From NCBI RefSeq assembly GCF_019021925.1, contig NZ_CP058990.1, positions 2,320,001-2,384,000 on the forward strand: DNA of 64,000 bases, in the 5' to 3' direction. Below are positions 46,319 to 58,076 of the stretch, in pieces (position 1 is the first letter of the stretch; each line of letters opens with the position of its first letter). The DNA comes from Cellulophaga sp. HaHaR_3_176. GTDB lineage: Bacteria; Bacteroidota; Bacteroidia; Flavobacteriales; Flavobacteriaceae. Under the pieces are notes generated by a model. The model was given only the letters and a program-made list of their open reading frames with translations, was not told the origin of the DNA and made no database searches. The translations under genes were made by a program, and so were the position numbers.

Positions 46319-47798
46319 AAGCAAAGCACTAACACCTAAATTAATTAAAAAATTATGGCTTGCATTTGGCTTATTAATTTTATTAATGGGTATATCCTAC
46401 ATTCTTATAACAGGGTACTATGCAAACAAACATAATAGAGCTACAATTCAACAAGTAAATGTCGACGTTGCAAATCATGTAATACAAGAAAAGTTCACAA
46501 ACGCATCTCCATTTTTAGAAGATGGAAGCGTAAATAAGCTTTTGTTTGGCGATTTAATGCATGATATGATGGCAGTAAACCGCAGTATCGAAGTTTACTT
46601 ATTAGATGATGTAGGTGAAATTTTATATTCTGTAGTTTTAGATCATAGCAAAAATGCCCCCTCTAAAAAGGTTTCTTTAGAGCCCATTAAACAATTCATT
46701 AAAAATAACGGTAGTACGTATATTGAAGGTGATGACCCAAAACACCCTGGTACAAAAAAAATATTTTCAGTAGCACCCTACAATACTCAAGGCAAAAAAG
46801 GGTATATCTACATCATTTTAGCTGGCGAAGATTTTCAACATATTAGCGAAGATTTATTGGGCATGTACTTTAAACAATTAGGTTTAGGAGCAACTCTTTT
46901 AACCATGCTTTTTGCTGGTATCATTGGCTTATTAAGTATTTGGTTTTTAACTAAAAATTTAAGATTGATTACAAATACAGTAATCCGTTTTAGAGAAGGT
47001 GATTTAGAGGCTAGAATTGAGAATTCTGAAAAATCAGATATAGCAATATTCGCAAATTCTTTCAACGAAATGGCTGACACAATCGTAGACAACATGGATA
47101 AAATGAAATCTGTTGATTTACTTAGAAGAGAATTAATTGCTAATGTATCTCATGATTTAAGAACTCCTCTAGCTGTTATTAAAGGATATATAGAAACATT
47201 ACAGATAAAAAAAGAAACACTATCTGAAAAGCAGAAAGAAGAATATTTACAAATAACACACAACAATGTAGATAAACTCTCAAACCTTATAAATCAACTC
47301 TTCGAGTATTCTAAATTAGAAGCCGAACAAATTACACCTATTAAAGAGCCATTTTCAATTACTGAACTCTCTTATGATATTATAGCAAAATTCAAGGTTA
47401 TATCACAGAAAAAAGAAATCAAATTATCGTTAGAATGCCCTGAAGAAAATTGCATGGTATATGCCGATATCAGCCTTGTTGAGAGAGCGCTACAAAACTT
47501 AATAGAAAATGCGATAAAATATACAAATCCTTTTGGATCTGTAACACTATCTCTTAAAAAGCTATCAGATGATATTGAAATAAATATATCTGATACTGGA
47601 ACAGGTATTCCTGTTAACGAGCAACCGTATATCTTTGATCGTTATAAACAAGTAAGCAAAACAAGTAAGCAAGGCCATGGCTTAGGCTTAGCAATTGTAA
47701 AAAAAATAATGGATATACATGAAACTACTATTGTTGTTTTAAGTAAACCGAAAGAAGGAAGTTCTTTTATCTTTAACCTACCTTCTTATCAATCTTAA
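46308..47798 (+). CDS. Sensor histidine kinase with HAMP domain
   Basis: A 496-residue inner-membrane kinase. Two transmembrane helices (about residues 15-38 and 188-210) flank a ~150-residue periplasmic sensor. HAMP, then HisKA with phospho-accepting His282 in LIANVSHDLRTPLAVIKGY, then the ATPase domain with ENAIKYTN, DTGTGIP and HGLGLAIVKKIM. It overlaps the upstream regulator gene, so the two are a cognate pair. No sensor family is recognised. Confidence 0.95.
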   Translation: MKSKSKALTPKLIKKLWLAFGLLILLMGISYILITGYYANKHNRATIQQVNVDVANHVIQEKFTNASPFLEDGSVNKLLFGDLMHDMMAVNRSIEVYLLDDVGEILYSVVLDHSKNAPSKKVSLEPIKQFIKNNGSTYIEGDDPKHPGTKKIFSVAPYNTQGKKGYIYIILAGEDFQHISEDLLGMYFKQLGLGATLLTMLFAGIIGLLSIWFLTKNLRLITNTVIRFREGDLEARIENSEKSDIAIFANSFNEMADTIVDNMDKMKSVDLLRRELIANVSHDLRTPLAVIKGYIETLQIKKETLSEKQKEEYLQITHNNVDKLSNLINQLFEYSKLEAEQITPIKEPFSITELSYDIIAKFKVISQKKEIKLSLECPEENCMVYADISLVERALQNLIENAIKYTNPFGSVTLSLKKLSDDIEINISDTGTGIPVNEQPYIFDRYKQVSKTSKQGHGLGLAIVKKIMDIHETTIVVLSKPKEGSSFIFNLPSYQS

Positions 47799-47821
47799 AT
47801 AAGATAATAACAACAAAATAA

Positions 47822-47860
47822 AACCCCCAAGAGATAAATCTCTTGGGGGTTCTTTATTTA
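47822..47860. terminator. Bidirectional terminator between the kinase gene and secDF
   Basis: A 13-bp stem AACCCCCAAGAGA / TCTCTTGGGGGTT (47822-47834, 47839-47851) with loop TAAA, flanked by A/T-rich ends, lies between convergent genes. Confidence 0.9.
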
Positions 47861-47905
47861 TAAAAGCAAACTAGATAGCTTACTTTTTTTGAATTGGATG
47901 ATAAA

Positions 47906-50890
47906 CTATTCAGTTATTACATCTTCTTCAGTACCATCTTGAACGCTTTTCTTTAATGTATCATACATTACAGGAGTTGCGATAAATAAAGATGAATATG
48001 TACCAACAACAACACCTATGATCATTGCAAACATAAACCCTCTTAATGAATCTCCACCAAAAACGAATATAGCTAAAAGAACTATTATAGTTGTTAATGA
48101 CGTATTTAACGTTCTTCCTAATGTACTATTTAAAGCCAAGTTTGTGTTTTCCCCTGTCTTCCAACCTCTTTCTGCAATAATTTCACGAATACGGTCAAAA
48201 ACAACAACAGTATCATTCAATGAATAACCAATTACCGTTAATATAGCTGCAATAAAAGCTTGATCTATCTCCATATTAAAAGGCATGATTTTACCAAATA
48301 TAGAGAAAATACCTAGCACAAGTAATACATCATGGAATACCGCTGCAACAGCTCCTAAAGAGAATTGCCATTTACGGAAACGGAATAATATATATAAGAA
48401 TACTACCGCTAAAGACCCAATAATTGCCCAAAAAGCATTGTTTTTAATGTCATCAGCAATTGTAGGACCTACTTTAGTAGACTTCATAATACCTACTGCT
48501 TTTGTATCACTAGCAACTACAAACTCATCATAAGTTATACCATCTGGAAGGTACTTTTGTAATGTTGTAAATAATTTATTTTGAATTTCAGCATCAACTT
48601 CAATACCTTCTACATCAACTTTATAAGGCGTTGTAAGCATTACTTGATTATCTTCTCCATAAGTTTTAACGTTAGTTCCACTACCGAAAACTGTATTAAA
48701 CTCTGCCGCTAATTCAGAAGCACTTACTGGCTTCTCAAAACGAACTTGGTAAGAACGACCACCAATAAAATCTACACCTTGTTGTAAGCCTGGGCCAAAA
48801 AACAATGAATAAAGACCTATTAAAACTAAAACAGATGAAAGTATGTAAGCAATTTTACGTTTCCCTAAGAAGTTAATGTGAATATTTTTAAACAAGTTTT
48901 TAGTAATACCTGTTGAGAAATCTAATCTTCTGTCTTTTCCTGATAAATACCATTCGATTAATAATCGTGTAATAAATATTGCAGTAAACAATGAAGTAAT
49001 AATACCTATTATTAATGTTGTTGCAAATCCTTTAATCGGACCAGAACCAAATATGAAAAGTATTACAGCAGTTAAACCTGTTGTTATATTGGCATCTAAT
49101 ATAGAAGACAATGCATTGCTAAAACCATCTGCAATTGCTAAAGACTTTCCTTTACCTTTATCTATCTCTTCTTTAATACGTTCGAATATCAGCACATTTG
49201 CATCAACAGACATACCAATCGTTAAGACTATACCTGCAATACCTGGCAATGTCAAAACCGCTTTGATACTTGTTAATACTCCAAATATTAATAAAATATT
49301 GAATAATAAAGCTACATCTGCAAAAGCACCTGCCTTACCATAATAAAATATCATCCAAAGCAATACAAAAACCATTGCTATAGCAAAAGAATTAAAACCG
49401 CTACTAATTGCTTCTTGACCTAATGAAGGACCAACAATTTCGGATTGTACAATTTCCGCTTTAGCAGGTAATTTACCAGCCCTTAAAACGTTTGCAATAT
49501 CTTTAGTTTCGTTAATTGTAAATGTTCCTGTAATTTCAGAACGTCCACCAGAAATACCACCTGCTTGAGAAACACCTGGCGCAGTATATACTTTATTATC
49601 TAAAACAATAGCGATACCTGTACCATTTACGTTAGCATCACTAGTTAGTTTTTCCCATTCTTTAGCTCCTTTTGTATTCATAGACATGCTAACTGCAGGT
49701 CTATTACGAGTATCAAAAACATCACTAGCATCACTAACAACATCCCCACTAATTCTTGGACTAGATGTTCTATTAGATTTTACTGCGTAAAGACCAACAA
49801 CTTCAGCTCCTTCTGTAGGTCTTTCCCACAAGAATTTTACAAATTGTAATTCTTTAGGCATTAATCTACGAACTTCAGGCATGTTTAAATATGCACTAAC
49901 CTGGGCAGTATCTTTAGTTTGTGCTCTAACAAAAGAATAACTGTTTGGATCTGCTGGTATCAATAAATTACCTAATGGATTTACTTGACTAGCAAAATCA
50001 ATTGAATCTTGTGCTACATCAGATAATAAAGAATCTATTTCAGACTCTTGCTTATCTTCAACTTGTGGCTTTTCAATATCAACAATAGTTTTCAATTTCT
50101 CATTTGCATCAAATAAGAATTTACTCAAATATTGATTATCTGGTCTGTATGTTTCCCAAAACTCTAATTGAGCTGTACTTGAAAGTAACTCTTGAGCTCT
50201 AGCTATATCTTTAGCTCCTGGCAATTCTACTAAAATACGACCCGAAGTTCCTTCTCTTTGAATATTAGGCTGAGTTACCCCGAAACCATCAATACGCTCT
50301 CTTAACACTTCAAAAGCAGATATGATAGATTCATCAATTTTAGTTCTAATGATAGGCTTAACCTGATCATCAGTCATCTGAAAATTAATAACATCACTTA
50401 AACCTTTATTAGCAAAAATTTCTGGTGAAGCTAATTTTGTATCACCTTTTAAATTTTCGAAAGCTTGAAAAAATAGATCTACATACGTATCACTACTATT
50501 TTTAGAAGCAGTATCTGCCTCTGCTAAAGCTTTATTAAAAATTGGATTTTGAGTGTTATTAGCCAAACCTTTCAATATATCTTTTACAGATATTTGAAGC
50601 GTTACATTAATACCTCCCTTTAAATCTAAACCTTTATTAAGCTCTTTTTTCTTAGCATCATTATAGTCGGTAAATCCCAAGATGGAATTACTTCCGATAG
50701 AGTCTAAATAACTGACTTCCAAATCCTTTCTACGATTCAAATAATCATCTTCAGTACTAGATATACTGTTTGCTGCATATTCCGCAGCTTTCTTCTCTAC
50801 ATTGTTTGTAATGAATGTGTAAGACAATTGGTAAATACTCACCAATCCAAACAAAAAAGCGAAAAGCTTTATAAGTCCTTTATTTTGCAT
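47906..50890 (-). CDS. secDF: Protein translocase SecD-SecF fusion
   Basis: A 994-residue fused accessory subunit of the Sec translocon that uses the proton gradient to help export. The SecD part has LDLKGGINVTLQISV, GVTQPNIQREGTSGRILVELPG and TIGMSVDANVLIFERIKEE; the SecF part has GVDFIGGRSYQVRF, TVIGYSLNDTVVVFDRIREI and NSTLGRTLNTSLTT. About 12 transmembrane helices. The SecD-SecF fusion is normal in Bacteroidota. An excellent promoter precedes it and a terminator follows. Confidence 0.97.
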   Translation of the reverse strand: MQNKGLIKLFAFLFGLVSIYQLSYTFITNNVEKKAAEYAANSISSTEDDYLNRRKDLEVSYLDSIGSNSILGFTDYNDAKKKELNKGLDLKGGINVTLQISVKDILKGLANNTQNPIFNKALAEADTASKNSSDTYVDLFFQAFENLKGDTKLASPEIFANKGLSDVINFQMTDDQVKPIIRTKIDESIISAFEVLRERIDGFGVTQPNIQREGTSGRILVELPGAKDIARAQELLSSTAQLEFWETYRPDNQYLSKFLFDANEKLKTIVDIEKPQVEDKQESEIDSLLSDVAQDSIDFASQVNPLGNLLIPADPNSYSFVRAQTKDTAQVSAYLNMPEVRRLMPKELQFVKFLWERPTEGAEVVGLYAVKSNRTSSPRISGDVVSDASDVFDTRNRPAVSMSMNTKGAKEWEKLTSDANVNGTGIAIVLDNKVYTAPGVSQAGGISGGRSEITGTFTINETKDIANVLRAGKLPAKAEIVQSEIVGPSLGQEAISSGFNSFAIAMVFVLLWMIFYYGKAGAFADVALLFNILLIFGVLTSIKAVLTLPGIAGIVLTIGMSVDANVLIFERIKEEIDKGKGKSLAIADGFSNALSSILDANITTGLTAVILFIFGSGPIKGFATTLIIGIITSLFTAIFITRLLIEWYLSGKDRRLDFSTGITKNLFKNIHINFLGKRKIAYILSSVLVLIGLYSLFFGPGLQQGVDFIGGRSYQVRFEKPVSASELAAEFNTVFGSGTNVKTYGEDNQVMLTTPYKVDVEGIEVDAEIQNKLFTTLQKYLPDGITYDEFVVASDTKAVGIMKSTKVGPTIADDIKNNAFWAIIGSLAVVFLYILFRFRKWQFSLGAVAAVFHDVLLVLGIFSIFGKIMPFNMEIDQAFIAAILTVIGYSLNDTVVVFDRIREIIAERGWKTGENTNLALNSTLGRTLNTSLTTIIVLLAIFVFGGDSLRGFMFAMIIGVVVGTYSSLFIATPVMYDTLKKSVQDGTEEDVITE

Positions 50891-50929
50891 TAGTTACTAT
50901 ATTAATTTCTGGTTTTTTTTGTAAGCGTG

Positions 50930-50960
50930 CAAATATATCATTTAAGATAAGAATTGACAA
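50930..50960 (-). promoter_or_regulatory. Promoter of secDF
   Basis: On the minus strand TTG (50960-50958) is followed after 20 bases by TATATTTG (50937-50930), exact to the Bacteroidota consensus. It lies 39 bases upstream of the start codon. Confidence 0.7.
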
Positions 50961-50982
50961 TATATTTTTACATTTATAAGTA

Positions 50983-51013
50983 AGGGCAGCTACCGAAGTG
51001 ATAACTGCCCTTG
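50983..51013 (-). terminator. Hairpin after mdh
   Basis: AAGGGCAG / CTGCCCTT closes a further extended stem with a small loop. It lies 25 bases past the mdh stop. Its T-tract is poor on the minus strand and strong on the plus strand, so the direction of termination is less certain. Confidence 0.6.
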
Positions 51014-51037
51014 TCTTTTTTAATTTAATAAAGCATA

Positions 51038-51964
51038 TTAAAGCTCTAATAAACCATTAGTTTTCTTTACGCCTTCTGCGCTTTCTTTAATTTTAGCTTT
51101 ATCAGCATCACTTAAAGGTATATTTACAATTTCTTCAATACCATCTTTACCTAAAACGACTGGAACTCCGATACAAATATCACTTAAACCATATTCACCA
51201 TTTAATAATGTTGAACAAGGGAATATTTTCTTTTGATCACAAGCAATAGCTTGAACCATACTCGAAACTGCTGCACCCGGTGCATACCAAGCACTAGTAC
51301 CTAATAATTTAGTTAATGTAGCACCACCAACCTTAGTATCTTGCGCAACCTGCTCTAATCTTTCTTCTGATAAGAATTCTGAAACTTTAATACTATTACG
51401 TGTAGCATGCCCCGTTAAAGGTACCATACCCGTATCACTATGACCACCGATAACCATACCGTCTACATCTGAAATAGGAGCTCCTAACGCTTCTGCCAAA
51501 CGATATTTGAAACGAGCGCTATCTAAAGCTCCGCCCATACCGATTATTTTATTTGATGCTATACTTGTAGTCTTGTGAACTAAATAAGTCATCGTATCCA
51601 TAGGATTACTAACTACGATTAGAATAACATTTGGAGAATGCTCTATTAGGCTTGAAGCTACTGTTTTAACAATACCTGCATTTATACCTATTAATTCTTC
51701 TCTTGTCATACCTGGTTTACGTGGTATACCTGAAGTAATTACAGCTACATCACTACCAGCCGTAGCAGAATAATCATTAGTAATACCAGTTATTTTAGTA
51801 TCAAAACCATTTAAAGAGGCTGTTTGCATTAAATCCATTGCCTTACCTTCAGCATAACCTTCTTTTATATCTAACAATACAACTTCTGATGCAAAATTCT
51901 TAATTGCTATATACTCAGCGCAACTTGCACCAACAGCACCTGCTCCTACTACTGTAACTTTCAT
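51038..51964 (-). CDS. mdh: Malate dehydrogenase
   Basis: A 308-residue NAD-dependent enzyme of the lactate/malate dehydrogenase family (bacterial LDH-like type) that interconverts malate and oxaloacetate. It begins MKVTVVGAGAVGASCAEYIA, then VVLLDIKEGYAEGKAMDL, AVITSGIPRKPGMTREELIG, VSNPMDTMTYLVHK, and the catalytic histidine in MVIGGHSDTGMVP. Full length. A second malate-oxidising enzyme, mqo, starts at 63512. Confidence 0.97.
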   Translation of the reverse strand: MKVTVVGAGAVGASCAEYIAIKNFASEVVLLDIKEGYAEGKAMDLMQTASLNGFDTKITGITNDYSATAGSDVAVITSGIPRKPGMTREELIGINAGIVKTVASSLIEHSPNVILIVVSNPMDTMTYLVHKTTSIASNKIIGMGGALDSARFKYRLAEALGAPISDVDGMVIGGHSDTGMVPLTGHATRNSIKVSEFLSEERLEQVAQDTKVGGATLTKLLGTSAWYAPGAAVSSMVQAIACDQKKIFPCSTLLNGEYGLSDICIGVPVVLGKDGIEEIVNIPLSDADKAKIKESAEGVKKTNGLLEL

Positions 51965-51994
51965 TTTATATAATTTTTATTGAATTTATTTGTC

Positions 51995-52002
51995 CAAAAA
52001 TA
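51995..52002 (-). promoter_or_regulatory. TAnnTTTG -7 box upstream of mdh
   Basis: TATTTTTG on the minus strand is an exact consensus match, 30 bases before the start codon. The -33 TTG is not evident. Confidence 0.45.
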
Positions 52003-52207
52003 CTGAATTTAAATAGAAAATTAGTGATGAAATTTACTTTTTAAATTCTCTTTTTGTTAATTTTTTAAAGATGCTTCATTCCTACTTAATGTTAAAGAAA
52101 AGTGTATTTTAACGAAAATTCTTACATTTTAAAGTGTTTCATCGAAAAAAAATGTTGTGAACACTTCATTTTCGTATGTTTACAGTCCCAAATTAAACCT
52201 ACTTATT

Positions 52208-52570
52208 ATGAACAAGTACACACCCTACACTGTGCTTTGTGCTGCGCTTTTATTTTTTAGCTGCGCTAAAGCCCCAATTAACAACGACCCTGTTATCGGA
52301 ATATGGACTAACACTATCGAAACAAGTGTTAGCGGAAAAGCTGAACTTCAAACAGAATATGAATGGATTTTCAATGATGCATATCTTGGAAGACATCATC
52401 AATATGAAGGAAACGACATTACCGTGGAAACTGATTTTAGATGGCAACAAGAAGATGGTATATATACCATTACATATCCTGGAACAGATTTCCCTGAAGA
52501 CACTGTAGAACTTATTAATTCAACACTACAACATACAGACGGAGATATTTTAGCGATTAGAGAAAATTAA
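52208..52570 (+). CDS. Small hypothetical lipoprotein
   Basis: A 120-residue lipoprotein with a signal ending in LFFSC (AKAPIN follows). I chose the ATG at 52208; the frame extends 51 bases further upstream without a better start. The mature part (VIGIWTNTIETSVSGKAEL, EYEWIFNDAYLGRHHQYEG, DFRWQQEDGIYTITYPG) looks like a lipocalin-like beta domain, but no family is recognised. It stands alone between mdh and a strong terminator. Confidence 0.7.
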   Translation: MNKYTPYTVLCAALLFFSCAKAPINNDPVIGIWTNTIETSVSGKAELQTEYEWIFNDAYLGRHHQYEGNDITVETDFRWQQEDGIYTITYPGTDFPEDTVELINSTLQHTDGDILAIREN

Positions 52571-52589
52571 AATAACTTTTTTTCAATGC

Positions 52590-52619
52590 AAAAGCCTGAA
52601 TTTAAAAATTCAGGCTTTT
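52590..52619 (+). terminator. Rho-independent terminator after the small lipoprotein gene
   Basis: AAAAGCCTGAATTT / AAATTCAGGCTTTT, a perfect 14-bp stem with a two-base loop, followed by T residues. Confidence 0.9.
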
Positions 52620-52844
52620 TTTATTCCCTATATTTTTACAAAAAAAGCACAGTAAATATTACAAATCTTTATAAATCAACCAATTAAAGTAAAAACATAT
52701 AAGGATTTAAGAACACCTAAACAAAGCTAAATAACACTTCCCTAATCACCTTCTCTTAACCAATATCACACCAAGAAAACTCATTGCAATCATTTTCAAC
52801 AGCTAACAGCCTCAACATTTCATAAATTACTAGATTAACTAAAA

Positions 52845-52879
52845 AAAACTCCTAAAAGCTAATTGCCTTTAAGAGTTTT
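52845..52879 (-). terminator. Terminator after the DUF6588-like gene
   Basis: AAAACTCCTAAAAGC pairs with GCCTTTAAGAGTTTT with two mismatches. Flanked by A- and T-runs, it can serve the convergent minus-strand gene. Confidence 0.75.
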
Positions 52880-52905
52880 TTTTGTTTTAATAATGTGGTT
52901 TTATA

Positions 52906-53904
52906 CTATCTAAACCCAAAATTTAAACCTACTGAAAAACTATTAAATTCAGCTATTGTATAATCTGCATTAAGCCTAAAAAATCCAAGTTTCAATTTTG
53001 TTCCGATATTAGCAGTAACACCACTAGCGTCTGTATTTAAAGAAAAAGGATCTTCTATTGTTTGCTGAAAAGGCCCTTCTTGAACTATATAAGTTCCTAA
53101 AATATCTGTTTTAGACTTTCCTGTCAAATACCCTATACCTCCATAAAAGTTAATTACAGGAAGCTTTGTTGAAACTATCGCTTGAAAATTCCAAGTATTA
53201 ACTCTTGTTTCTATTTTTTGATTTTCACCCGCTATAATATCCGTATCAGAAAAATCATAACTACCATTTAAATGCGTATACCCTATAACACCAGAAATCG
53301 CAACAGGCCAAATTTTATCTACAGGCAACAAACTAGTAAATTCGTGTTGAATACCTAATCCATAAAAGCCAACTGCAACCTCATCTGTACTAATTTTAGG
53401 TAAAAATCGAGCTTTAATTTCTGTTCCCTTAATTACACCTACACTAGCTTGCAAAAAAGCAGAAGGAACAAAATTAACACCTTCAGCAGACAAACCTGAT
53501 GGTAGTGTAAAATTCTGACGAAACAAACCATCTTCATCCTCTACATACACTCCTATACCTTCTAAGTCTCCTAGAGCACTCGAAACTAGTTTAGAATCAC
53601 TACCATCAGCAAATTTTATATTCTCATAATCTGATGTATTCAAAACAAATGATTTTTTTTCATCTTTAAAAGGAGAAACATTTCCTATTATAGAAATCTC
53701 AAAACCACCTAATGGTTTTGCACTTGCCGAATTGTACCATCCATTTGATATGCTATAAATCATACCTTCGGAAACTGGGTTCATATAATCATTAGTAAAT
53801 CGCTCGGCATCATTTACACCTGCAGCAAAAATATCATTAATATTTGCCTGTCCGATAACCAACGTTGTACACAACATTGCGAATGATAAAAATAGCTGTT
53901 TCAT
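52906..53904 (-). CDS. DUF6588-like exported beta-rich protein
   Basis: A 332-residue protein with a signal peptide ending in VIGQANI. The mature start NINDIFAAGVNDAERFTNDYM and PVSEGMIYSISNGWYNSASAK is what I recall of the DUF6588 family. The rest is a beta-strand pattern ending in FSVGLNFGFR with a terminal aromatic-rich segment, consistent with an outer-membrane barrel. Function unknown. It sits downstream of gyrB on the same strand, but gyrB's terminator separates them. Confidence 0.75.
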   Translation of the reverse strand: MKQLFLSFAMLCTTLVIGQANINDIFAAGVNDAERFTNDYMNPVSEGMIYSISNGWYNSASAKPLGGFEISIIGNVSPFKDEKKSFVLNTSDYENIKFADGSDSKLVSSALGDLEGIGVYVEDEDGLFRQNFTLPSGLSAEGVNFVPSAFLQASVGVIKGTEIKARFLPKISTDEVAVGFYGLGIQHEFTSLLPVDKIWPVAISGVIGYTHLNGSYDFSDTDIIAGENQKIETRVNTWNFQAIVSTKLPVINFYGGIGYLTGKSKTDILGTYIVQEGPFQQTIEDPFSLNTDASGVTANIGTKLKLGFFRLNADYTIAEFNSFSVGLNFGFR

Positions 53905-53930
53905 AAAATCTTAATTTTCTATAAAACTAA

Positions 53931-53957
53931 AAAACTCGTACCGATGGTACGAGTTTT
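53931..53957 (-). terminator. Rho-independent terminator after gyrB
   Basis: AAAACTCGTACC / GGTACGAGTTTT, a perfect 12-bp stem with loop GAT, followed on the minus strand by TTTTTTAG. It lies 20 bases past the gyrB stop. Confidence 0.9.
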
Positions 53958-53977
53958 TGTTGTGTAAGTATTAGTTT

Positions 53978-55942
<1,965 letters not shown>

Positions 55943-55974
55943 TTAATGGTTTCAATATAAATTTAGCAATCTTA

Positions 55975-55982
55975 CAAATATA
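55975..55982 (-). promoter_or_regulatory. TAnnTTTG -7 box upstream of gyrB
   Basis: TATATTTG on the minus strand, exact, 35 bases upstream of the start. CTTA occupies the usual -33 position. Confidence 0.5.
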
Positions 55983-56088
55983 ACTAATACCGAGCTAAAT
56001 AAGTGTTTTGAACGCCTATTACAGGTATTAAGTTATCAACAATAATTGTAAAAAATATGAAAGTTAATATTTACGAATTTTTTTAAAT

Positions 56089-56119
56089 AAAAGAAGCACC
56101 TTAGTAAGGTGCTTCTTTT
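56089..56119 (-). terminator. Rho-independent terminator after asnB
   Basis: AAAAGAAGCACCTT / AAGGTGCTTCTTTT with a three-base loop lies about 50 bases past the asnB stop codon. T-run on the minus side. Confidence 0.9.
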
Positions 56120-56171
56120 TGACTAATTATAATTAAAACTGTGAACAGTGGTAATTCTTATTTTAAAGGCA

Positions 56172-57845
56172 TTAAGCTTTTACGTATGCATCTGAATGCA
56201 CATTAGCAACGGCTCTACCAGATGGATCGTTCATGTTCTTGAACGCTTCATCCCATTCTAAAGCAATTTTAGTACTGCACGCTACAGAAGCTTCTTGAGG
56301 CACACAAAGCGCCGCAGCATCTGAAGGGAAATGTGATTCAAAAATTGCACGGTAATAAAACTCTTCTTTTGAAGTTGGCGTTTGTAATGGGAATCTGAAT
56401 TTAGCATTTGCTAATTGTTCATCTGATACTTCTTCTGCCACAACTTCTTTCAAAGTATCTATCCAGCTATACCCTACACCATCTGAGAATTGTTCTTTTT
56501 GTCTCCAAGCAACACTCTCTGGTATCATATCTTCAAAAGCTTTACGAACAACCCATTTCTCCATGCGTTCTCCGTTAATCATTTTATCTTGTGGATTAAT
56601 ACGCATTGCCACATCCATAAATTCTTTATCTAAGAAAGGAACACGACCTTCAATACCCCATGCTGCTAATGATTTGTTAGCTCTCAAACAATCGTACATA
56701 TGCAACTTGCTTAATTTACGAACTGTTTCTTCATGAAACTCTTTAGCATTTGGTGCTTTATGAAAATATAAATACCCTCCAAACAATTCATCAGCTCCTT
56801 CGCCTGATAGTACCATTTTAACACCCATAGATTTTATAACTCTAGACATTAAGTACATAGGAGTTGAAGCTCTAATCGTAGTTACATCATATGTTTCTAA
56901 GTTATAAACTACATCTTTAATAGCATCTAATCCTTCTTGAATTGTAAATTTTATCTCATGATGTATTGTTTTTATATGATCTGCAACTTTACGTGCAGCT
57001 GCTAAATCTGGAGAGCCCTCTAACCCTACAGAAAAAGAATGTAATTGCGGATACCAAGCATCAGCAACATCATCAGATTCTATTCGTTTTTGAGCATATT
57101 TTTTAGCAATTGCAGATGTTACCGAAGAATCTAAACCTCCTGAAAGTAACACACCGTAAGGCACATCAGACATTAATTGTCTATGAACAGCAGCTTCCAA
57201 TGCTTCTTTTATTTCTTTTATGCTAGTCTCATTATCCTTAACCGCATCATACTCCATCCAATCACGAGTATACCATTGCTTTAACTCTCCGTCAGAACTG
57301 TGCATGTAATGCCCAGGAGGAAAAAGTTCTATTTTAGTACATATACCCTCTAGTGCTTTTAATTCTGAAGCAACATAAAATGTTCCGTTCTTATCCCAAC
57401 CCATATATAAAGGAATAATCCCCATGTGGTCTCTAGCTATAAAATACTCATCTTTTTCAGTGTCATAAATTGCAAAACCAAAAATTCCATTCATTTCATC
57501 AATGAAGCTTGCACCTTTTTCTTGATACAAAGCCAATATAACCTCACAATCAGATTCTGTCTGGAACTCATACTTACCCTCAAACTGCTTTCTTAATTCT
57601 CTGTGATTATATATTTCACCATTAGCAGCAAGTACTAACTTATTATCTTTACTAAATAAAGGTTGTTTTCCTGAAGCAGGATCAACAATAGACAAACGTT
57701 CATGAGCTAATATTGCTTTATCATTCGCAAAAATTCCACTCCAGTCTGGTCCTCTGTGTCTAATTTTTTTAGACATCTCTAACAACTGAGGTCTTAAGTC
57801 TTCTGTACTTTCTTTTACATCAAAGGCGCATACTATTCCACACAT
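56172..57845 (-). CDS. asnB: Glutamine-hydrolysing asparagine synthetase
   Basis: A 557-residue enzyme that makes asparagine from aspartate, ATP and glutamine. The start must be the ATG at 57843-57845, because Cys2 (MCGIVCAF) is the amidotransferase nucleophile and has to become N-terminal. The longer frame to 57917 is rejected. The glutaminase domain has IRHRGPDWSG and AANGEIYNH, and the synthetase domain has LLSGGLDSSVTSAIA and LSGEGADELFGGYLYF. Full length, with a weak CATCTTTG box about 30 bases upstream. Confidence 0.97.
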   Translation of the reverse strand: MCGIVCAFDVKESTEDLRPQLLEMSKKIRHRGPDWSGIFANDKAILAHERLSIVDPASGKQPLFSKDNKLVLAANGEIYNHRELRKQFEGKYEFQTESDCEVILALYQEKGASFIDEMNGIFGFAIYDTEKDEYFIARDHMGIIPLYMGWDKNGTFYVASELKALEGICTKIELFPPGHYMHSSDGELKQWYTRDWMEYDAVKDNETSIKEIKEALEAAVHRQLMSDVPYGVLLSGGLDSSVTSAIAKKYAQKRIESDDVADAWYPQLHSFSVGLEGSPDLAAARKVADHIKTIHHEIKFTIQEGLDAIKDVVYNLETYDVTTIRASTPMYLMSRVIKSMGVKMVLSGEGADELFGGYLYFHKAPNAKEFHEETVRKLSKLHMYDCLRANKSLAAWGIEGRVPFLDKEFMDVAMRINPQDKMINGERMEKWVVRKAFEDMIPESVAWRQKEQFSDGVGYSWIDTLKEVVAEEVSDEQLANAKFRFPLQTPTSKEEFYYRAIFESHFPSDAAALCVPQEASVACSTKIALEWDEAFKNMNDPSGRAVANVHSDAYVKA

Positions 57846-57874
57846 AATTTTATATTTTATAAGCAATCTTAAAG

Positions 57875-57882
57875 CAAAGATG
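57875..57882 (-). promoter_or_regulatory. Near-consensus -7 box upstream of asnB
   Basis: CATCTTTG on the minus strand, one mismatch from TAnnTTTG and followed by C, as in the folE and FUSC boxes. It is 29 bases upstream of the start codon. Confidence 0.3.
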
Positions 57883-58076
57883 CACTTATTGTTTCTATTA
57901 AAAAACATAAACACCAATACTGATTACAATTTAAAACATAAAACCTATAAATTACTAAAAAAAGAAAGTAATCAACAATTCCAAACTATAGTTTCTATTT
58001 TTTTGTAAGTTTTAAAAAATGTACCGACTTTAGTACCTTATAATCATATTCACATTTAAGATCTTAATTTAATAAC

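Larger units (their letters stand above)
52571..52905. other. Gene-free 335-base gap
   Basis: AT-rich sequence that holds two strong hairpin terminators (52590-52619 for the lipoprotein and 52845-52879 for the convergent gene). Nothing else with coding or structural support was seen between them. Confidence 0.6.

Noticed and set aside
57846..57917. 24-residue N-terminal extension of asparagine synthetase
   Set aside because: The catalytic cysteine must follow the initiator methionine.
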